A stretch of 10,524 nt of DNA from an uncultured Oscillospiraceae bacterium (lineage in GTDB: Bacteria; Bacillota; Clostridia; Oscillospirales; Oscillospiraceae), in assembly GCA_900769835.1 (NCBI GenBank), contig CAAGIE010000027.1, positions 1 to 10,524 of the forward strand. The letters run 5' to 3'. Within the stretch, counting starts at the first letter, position 1. Each line of letters begins with the position of its first letter. Shown here piece by piece: positions 6,927-10,524 of this stretch. Position numbers and translations under genes: made by a program. The notes beneath the pieces were generated by a model that saw only the letters and a list, made by a program, of their open reading frames with translations, had not been told where the DNA came from and ran no database searches.

Positions 6927-7021
6927 TTATCCACATTCTCCACAAAGTTTTCCACAGGACAAATAAGAAAACCCCTTGCAAACGAAAGGTTTGTAAGGGG
7001 TTTTTTCTGTTTTGTGGAAAA
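6927..7021. other. Cluster of four DnaA-box-like 9-mers
   Basis: The plus strand contains TTATCCACA (6927-6935), directly abutting TTCTCCACA (6936-6944), then three bases, then TTTTCCACA (6948-6956). The minus strand has TTTTCCACA again at 7013-7021. The first matches the DnaA-box consensus TTATNCACA exactly; the others differ at one or two positions. The flanks are AT-rich. Clusters like this bind DnaA at oriC and at accessory titration or reactivation sites. No dnaA or dnaN gene is in the window, so it is not evidently the origin; the function is inferred. Confidence 0.4.
6968..7006 (+). terminator. Strong intrinsic terminator, probably bidirectional
   Basis: AAAACCCCTTGCAAAC (6968-6983) pairs with GTTTGTAAGGGGTTTT (6989-7004), with one G-U pair and a GAAAG loop, followed by a run of six T. 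It ends the plus-strand sugar block. On the minus strand the same stem is followed by TTTTCTTATTT, so it can also stop transcription of the thioesterase gene that converges from the right. Confidence 0.88.
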
Positions 7022-7051
7022 ATAAGAAAATTTTCGGGAGCGGGTTTTGGT

Positions 7052-7798
7052 TTACATAACGCGTCTGAACTCCATTTGTGTGGCGAACACCCGATCGCCC
7101 CGATCCACCTCGTCGCCGGTGATACGGTAACTGTCTAAGTACAGGCTGTCGTCCTCGCCCAAAGTCCAGCAAAGGGCCAGTTCGTCGTCCAGTTTCGCCT
7201 CGTTAAAATAGCAGGCGGTGAAGGCCTTTAACTCGTGTTCCTTCTCAAAAAAGCGGGGGGTCAGCTCCATGGCCCAGTCTAAGTACATGGTGTTGTTCAT
7301 GTGCTGATTTTGGTCGATCTCCCGCTGGGTGACGATGCGGGCGGTAAGCCGCTGGGTGGTTTCTGCGCGGATGCCCTGGGGCATTTCCAGTTCCGTACCC
7401 GTCAGCACACCCGGCACATTCACGCCGCTTCTTGCAGGCAGAACCATCTGGCGGGTGGTCTTATCCATCAGCACCCAAAGGCTCACCAGACGGAACAGGC
7501 GATTGCCGTTTTCATCGTAGGCCTCCGCCGCTCTGGGGAACGCCACACGGGTGGTGGGCATCGGCCAGGTGCGCACGGTGACGGTCTCACCCACTTTGGG
7601 CATACGATCCACTTCCACCCGATACCGCAGTACCGCCCAGAACAGATTGCCCAGTTTGCTATCCTCCACGCCCAGGGCCTTACAGTGGTCACCGGCAGTG
7701 TCCTGCATCAGATACAACACCGCCGCAGGGTGCAGACGGCCGTAGCCGTCGTTGAGCATCTCCGTGATGAGGTGCTTTTTCTCAAAAATCTGACTCAT
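7052..7798 (-). CDS. Acyl-ACP thioesterase (FatA/FatB-like, bacterial)
   Basis: A 248-residue hotdog-fold thioesterase that would hydrolyse acyl-ACP to free fatty acid and ACP in the cytoplasm. The first hotdog unit includes HPAAVLYLMQDTAGDHCKALG. The second carries REIDQNQHMNNTMYLDW (159-175), matching the D-x-N-x-H-x-N-N active-site motif with D162, N164 and H166. ACYFNEAKLDDEL (195-207) supplies E200 at the site of the second catalytic acidic residue. The length agrees with bacterial members of about 250 residues. The start is the ATG at 7798-7796: GAGAGGAG lies just upstream and the protein begins MSQIFEKKH. A longer frame runs back into the promoter and the end of the kinase gene and is not used. 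It has its own promoter at 7823-7851 and is downstream of a two-component system. Confidence 0.88.
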   Translation of the reverse strand: MSQIFEKKHLITEMLNDGYGRLHPAAVLYLMQDTAGDHCKALGVEDSKLGNLFWAVLRYRVEVDRMPKVGETVTVRTWPMPTTRVAFPRAAEAYDENGNRLFRLVSLWVLMDKTTRQMVLPARSGVNVPGVLTGTELEMPQGIRAETTQRLTARIVTQREIDQNQHMNNTMYLDWAMELTPRFFEKEHELKAFTACYFNEAKLDDELALCWTLGEDDSLYLDSYRITGDEVDRGDRVFATQMEFRRVM

Positions 7799-7822
7799 AT
7801 CCGCGCTCCTCTCTTTTTTTAT

Positions 7823-7851
7823 AGTATACACTTTTTTCTCTCGTTCGTCAA
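7823..7851 (-). promoter_or_regulatory. Sigma-A promoter of the thioesterase gene
   Basis: Read on the minus strand, TTGACG (7851-7846) and TATACT (7828-7823) are separated by exactly 17 bases, nearly consensus for sigma-A. The ATG is 24 bases beyond the -10, so the leader is very short and just holds the ribosome binding site. The -35 includes the TGA stop codon of the upstream kinase gene. The thioesterase can thus be transcribed independently of the two-component operon, although read-through from it is also possible. Confidence 0.8.
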
Positions 7852-9275
7852 TTTGAAAGCGGGAGCGTGATCGTGAACGCGGTTTTGCCCTCCACACTGC
7901 GGACGCGGATCTCCTCGCCGTGGCTCACCATAATGCTTCGGGCGATGGCAAGACCCAGTCCCCAACCCTCTTTTTCACGGGAGCGGCTCTTATCGGTCTT
8001 GTGGAAACGGTCAAACAGACGATCCAGTTCCTCGGCGGGAATGGTGGGGCCGTCGTTTTCAACGGTGATGAGGATCTTATTGTCCATAGTCGTCAGGCCG
8101 AAGAGCAGGATGCCGCCCTCGGGGCAGAATTTCACCGCGTTGTCCACCAGATTATACAGCACCTGAATAATGGCATCCTCTCCGGCGAAGGTATACACCG
8201 GATCCTCCGGCAGGGTGACACCCACCCGGATCTTCTTTTCCTCGATCTTCTGCTCAAAACTCACCAGCACCTGTCCGGCGCATTCGCAGGCATCGAATCG
8301 GGACTTCTGGTTCTCGGGGAACACCTTATGGCTCTGGACGCGGCTCATTTCCAGCATGCTCCGCACCATACGGCTCAGGCGCTTGGTTTCGTCCGACACC
8401 AAAAGCAGGTATTTTTCCCGATCTGCATCCGGGATCGTGCCGTCCAGAATGCCGTCCACATAGCCGGAAATGGTGGTCATAGGGGTCTTCAGTTCGTGGG
8501 AAACGTCGCTGACGAACTCCCGCCGCTGGGTTTCGCTTTGCTGCAAAGATTCTGCCATGGCATTAAAGGAGCGGGACACCTCCTGCACCTCCACCGGCGC
8601 TTTTTTCTCCACAACGACCCGGGCATCCAGATCGCCCTGACCGAAACTCACCGCGGCTCTTGCCACGCTTCGCAGAGAGCGGCTCATCTGTCTTGCAAAG
8701 AACCAGGCCATCACCATCGTGGCCGCCATACCCAGCACCGCCACCGCCAGATAAATCTTGGCCATATCCCAGAACATTCCGCGGATATTGGTGGTTGGCG
8801 CCGACACCATCACGATGCCGATGGGAATATTACTGCTGCTGCGGATCGGCACTGCCACCACCAGACGCGGCTCCTCGTATAAGCCCTCCACCACACCGGA
8901 GGTTCGGTAGTAGCCGTCGGTGGTCACTTTGTTGTAAAAGCCTCTGTCCACCGCAAGGCCGGTATGCTCGCAGCCCATAGGAGAATCGGAGCAAAGCACC
9001 AGACGGCCCTGACCGTCGCAGATCACGGCATCGGCGCCGGCAGTCTCCGCGCAGACCATCAGATTTTGATAAAACTCCCGGCTGGTGATCTGGTCCTCCG
9101 AAAAATACGCGGTGGACACCTTCGCCAGGGCTTCCGCCTCTCTGCGGAGATTTTCCTCTGCCCACTTTTGCAGATACCGCTGGGACAGAAGTTGGAAGGC
9201 GCCGCCCACCAGCAACATCGCCATCAGCATAATCGCAATCGTGGGCATAAACACCTTACGAAAGGTCGTTTTCAT
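7848..9275 (-). CDS. Membrane sensor histidine kinase with HAMP domain
   Basis: A 475-residue inner-membrane sensor kinase. TM1 is at about 9-30 (VFMPTIAIMLMAMLLVGGAF). An extracytoplasmic sensor domain of about 140 residues follows, probably single-Cache/PAS-like, with TM2 at about 172-193. HAMP comes next (about 195-245), then the HisKA domain with the H-box SHELKTP (259-265, phospho-accepting H260). The HATPase_c domain has the N-box YNLVDNA (374-380), F-box FDRFHKTDKS and G2-box GWGLGL (437-442). The G1 region reads VENDGPTIP (405-413) instead of the usual D-N-G-x-G, a variant seen in some kinases of this type. Four cysteines (C75, C86, C95, C102) lie in the sensor domain. It begins 2 bases after its response regulator, so the pair is one operon. 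The signal is unknown. Confidence 0.93.
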   Translation of the reverse strand: MKTTFRKVFMPTIAIMLMAMLLVGGAFQLLSQRYLQKWAEENLRREAEALAKVSTAYFSEDQITSREFYQNLMVCAETAGADAVICDGQGRLVLCSDSPMGCEHTGLAVDRGFYNKVTTDGYYRTSGVVEGLYEEPRLVVAVPIRSSSNIPIGIVMVSAPTTNIRGMFWDMAKIYLAVAVLGMAATMVMAWFFARQMSRSLRSVARAAVSFGQGDLDARVVVEKKAPVEVQEVSRSFNAMAESLQQSETQRREFVSDVSHELKTPMTTISGYVDGILDGTIPDADREKYLLLVSDETKRLSRMVRSMLEMSRVQSHKVFPENQKSRFDACECAGQVLVSFEQKIEEKKIRVGVTLPEDPVYTFAGEDAIIQVLYNLVDNAVKFCPEGGILLFGLTTMDNKILITVENDGPTIPAEELDRLFDRFHKTDKSRSREKEGWGLGLAIARSIMVSHGEEIRVRSVEGKTAFTITLPLSN

Positions 9276-9277
9276 AC

Positions 9278-9961
9278 TTATACTACCTCAAATTTATAGC
9301 CTACGCCCCAGACGGTCTTTACGCTCCAGCGGTTGGAAGCGCCCTCTAATTTTTCACGCAGGCGCTTAACATGGACGTCCACGGTACGGGAGTCGCCGAA
9401 ATAGTCGAAGCCCCACACCTCGTCCAGCAGTTGATTGCGGGTATAGACCCGGTTGGGTGTGGCCGCCAGATAGTATAAAAGTTCCATCTCCTTCGGGGGG
9501 ATCTCCACCTTGACGCCGCGAACCAGCAGTTCGAAGGCCTCGATATCCACCACCAGATTGTCGTACACCAGGCGCTTAGGCTTGGCGTTCCCCTCGCCGC
9601 CGCTGCGGCGCAGGACTGCCTCAATTCGTGCCAGAACTTCCTTCATTTCAAAGGGCTTTGTGATATAGTCGTCGGCGCCGGCTTTCAGGCCCGTGACCTT
9701 ATCATCGGTCTCACTCTTGGCGGTGAGCATGATCACCGGGGTCTTTCCCTCCGCCCGCACTGCCTTGCAGACCTCCCAGCCGTCCATCACCGGCATCATC
9801 ACATCCAGCAGGATCAGGTCGGGGTGCTCCTTGCGGAACAAATCAAGACCCTCGCGGCCATCGGCGGCGGTCAGCACCTCATAGCCCTCTTTCTCTAAGT
9901 ACAGCTTCAAAAGTTCGCGGATATGCACATCATCTTCCACGATCAAAACCGTTCTTGCCAT
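9278..9961 (-). CDS. OmpR/PhoB-family response regulator
   Basis: A 227-residue two-domain DNA-binding regulator. The receiver domain has the acidic pair D10-D11, phosphorylation site D53 in LLLDVMMP, T80 and K102 in TKPF. The winged-helix output domain (about 127-226) is marked by EIPPKEMELLYYLA, VYTRNQLLDEVWGFDYFGDSRTVDVHVKRLREKLE and VWGVGYKFEVV, all typical of the OmpR/PhoB group. It would be phosphorylated by the kinase encoded directly downstream. The ATG at 9961-9959 follows a near-perfect AAAGGAGG. The promoter lies at 9993-10023 with a direct repeat upstream that could allow autoregulation. The targets are unknown; the adjacent thioesterase gene is a candidate only by position. Confidence 0.94.
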   Translation of the reverse strand: MARTVLIVEDDVHIRELLKLYLEKEGYEVLTAADGREGLDLFRKEHPDLILLDVMMPVMDGWEVCKAVRAEGKTPVIMLTAKSETDDKVTGLKAGADDYITKPFEMKEVLARIEAVLRRSGGEGNAKPKRLVYDNLVVDIEAFELLVRGVKVEIPPKEMELLYYLAATPNRVYTRNQLLDEVWGFDYFGDSRTVDVHVKRLREKLEGASNRWSVKTVWGVGYKFEVV

Positions 9962-9992
9962 AGTAACATCCTCCTTTGGGATCTTTTCCTTT

Positions 9993-10034
9993 ATTATACT
10001 ACATTTTTTCCGTTTGCGGTGAACTTTTTGTAAA
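9993..10034 (-). promoter_or_regulatory. Promoter of the two-component operon with Pho-box-like direct repeat
   Basis: On the minus strand a consensus TATAAT (9998-9993) lies about 30 bases before the ATG. The best -35 is TTCACC (10023-10018) at 19-bp spacing, which is not ideal. Upstream, TTTACA (10034-10029) and TTCACC are 11 bp apart, start to start. Such 11-bp tandem TT(x)ACA repeats are the binding pattern of PhoP/PhoB-type regulators. The encoded response regulator may therefore activate or repress its own promoter. Confidence 0.55.
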
Positions 10035-10143
10035 TTGCGGCCTTTGGGTGGGAAAATCTTTCATTGCGCCACATTATGTAACCCTTTTCCCCGAAAACGC
10101 TGGAAAAAACTTGCATATTTCTTGAAAAATATGAAAAAAATAC

Positions 10144-10172
10144 TTGCAAAACCCATTGACATCTAATATAAT
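10144..10172 (+). promoter_or_regulatory. Promoter of rpsB
   Basis: TTGCAA (10144-10149) and TATAAT (10167-10172) are separated by 17 bases, giving a good sigma-A promoter. The upstream sequence (10100-10143) is very A/T-rich with A-tracts, as an UP element would be. Transcription should start around 10179, leaving a leader of about 125 nt before rpsB. A TTGACA at 10156 lies too close to the TATAAT to serve as its -35. Confidence 0.65.
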
Positions 10173-10178
10173 AATTCG

Positions 10179-10303
10179 GCACGGGTGAAAATGCCCGTAG
10201 TAATCAACACCACACACCCGGTGATCGAGCGCCCGTGTGCCCCCAAAGGGCGGAGCGTTTCGAGATGATCGGGGTGGAGGAAAAAACAAAAGGAGAAACC
10301 AAA
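10179..10303 (+). promoter_or_regulatory. Structured 5' leader of rpsB, candidate S2 autoregulatory RNA
   Basis: The leader can fold. ACGGGT (10181-10186) pairs with GCCCGT (10193-10198) to make a first hairpin. A long-range element pairs CCAC (10210-10213) with GTGG (10274-10277), CCC (10217-10219) with GGG (10271-10273) and GATC (10223-10226) with GATC (10267-10270). It encloses a GCCC-CCAAA-GGGC hairpin at 10239-10251. The outer helix partly covers GGAGG at 10276-10280, while the real ribosome binding site AGGAG is at 10291-10295. Several ribosomal-protein mRNAs are controlled by such leaders; no known S2 leader family was matched here. Confidence 0.45.
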
Positions 10304-10524
10304 ATGTCTGTCGTATCTATGAAGCAACTGCTGGAGGCTGGCGTACACTTCGGTCATCAGACCCGTCGCTGGAATCCCAAAATGGCCACCTACATCTACA
10401 CCGAGCGTAACGGTATCTACATCATCGACCTGCAGAAGACCGTTAAGAAGCTGGAGGAAGCCTACAACTTTATCCGCGACATCTCCGCTGAAGGCGGCAA
10501 TGTTCTGTTCGTCGGCACCAAGAA
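10304..10524 (+). CDS. rpsB: 30S ribosomal protein S2, N-terminal part
   Basis: The reading frame starts at ATG 10304 after AGGAG (10291-10295) and runs off the window after about 73 codons of an expected 230-260. MKQLLEAGVHFGHQTRRWNPKM, followed by YIYTERNGIYIIDLQKTVKKLEEAYNFI and the NVLFVGTK strand, is the highly conserved N-terminus of S2, an essential small-subunit ribosomal protein. It is transcribed away from the two-component system. In most Firmicutes rpsB is followed by tsf (elongation factor Ts), which would lie beyond the window. Confidence 0.98.
   Translation, partial: MSVVSMKQLLEAGVHFGHQTRRWNPKMATYIYTERNGIYIIDLQKTVKKLEEAYNFIRDISAEGGNVLFVGTK

Noticed and set aside
7799..7897. 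N-terminal extension of the thioesterase to 7897
   Set aside because: It would run through the promoter and the kinase 3' end; the Arg/Ser-rich extension is absent from the family, and a good ribosome binding site precedes the ATG at 7798.
7920..8882. 320-codon plus-strand open frame
   Set aside because: Antisense to the histidine kinase; low-complexity His/Gln-rich translation without domain features or a ribosome binding site.
10156..10172. TTGACA as the -35 box of the rpsB promoter
   Set aside because: Only 5 bases separate it from TATAAT, and no other -10 lies 16-18 bases downstream; TTGCAA at 10144 has the correct 17-bp spacing.
1..10524. CRISPR array, tRNA or rRNA genes, insertion sequence, phage or defence genes
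   Set aside because: No direct-repeat arrays, cloverleaf-like segments, transposase or integrase frames were seen on either strand.

Overview
The window looks like chromosomal DNA of a fairly GC-rich, low-redundancy Clostridia genome, most likely a gut Oscillospiraceae/Ruminococcaceae-type Firmicute. The clues are strong AGGAGG-type ribosome binding sites, sigma-A-like promoters, an OmpR-type two-component pair, a bacterial acyl-ACP thioesterase, and copies of the imperfect palindrome GTCATTGCGA...TCGCAATGAC. The taxonomic placement is an inference from style, not from a marker comparison.

Bases 1-6885 hold one co-directional plus-strand block that reads as sugar or sugar-derivative metabolism. 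In order: the C-terminal end of a DegT/DnrJ/EryC1-type PLP aminotransferase; a Gfo/Idh/MocA NAD(P)-dependent oxidoreductase; an AraC-family regulator with an N-terminal cupin; a PfkB-family sugar kinase whose start codon overlaps the regulator's stop; a mannitol-1-phosphate 5-dehydrogenase-like polyol dehydrogenase; a DUF4380/mutarotase-like protein; and a class I/II PLP aminotransferase. Hairpins at about 1437, 3459 and 4759 divide the block into modules, and a strong terminator at 6968-7006 closes it. The enzymes could together convert an amino sugar, inositol derivative or unusual polyol into central metabolism, with the AraC protein as local sensor. No transporter or hydrolase lies in the window, so the substrate cannot be named.

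Bases 6886-7051 are an AT-rich convergent intergenic region with a bidirectional terminator and a cluster of DnaA-box-like 9-mers.

Bases 7052-9961 are on the minus strand: an OmpR-family response regulator (9278-9961), its sensor histidine kinase (7848-9275, 2-nt gap) and an acyl-ACP thioesterase (7052-7798). The thioesterase has its own near-consensus promoter, whose -35 box overlaps the kinase stop codon.

Bases 9962-10303 form a divergent intergenic region. It holds the response-regulator promoter, preceded by a Pho-box-like direct repeat, and the rpsB promoter, followed by a foldable leader of about 125 nt. The window ends inside rpsB (ribosomal protein S2).
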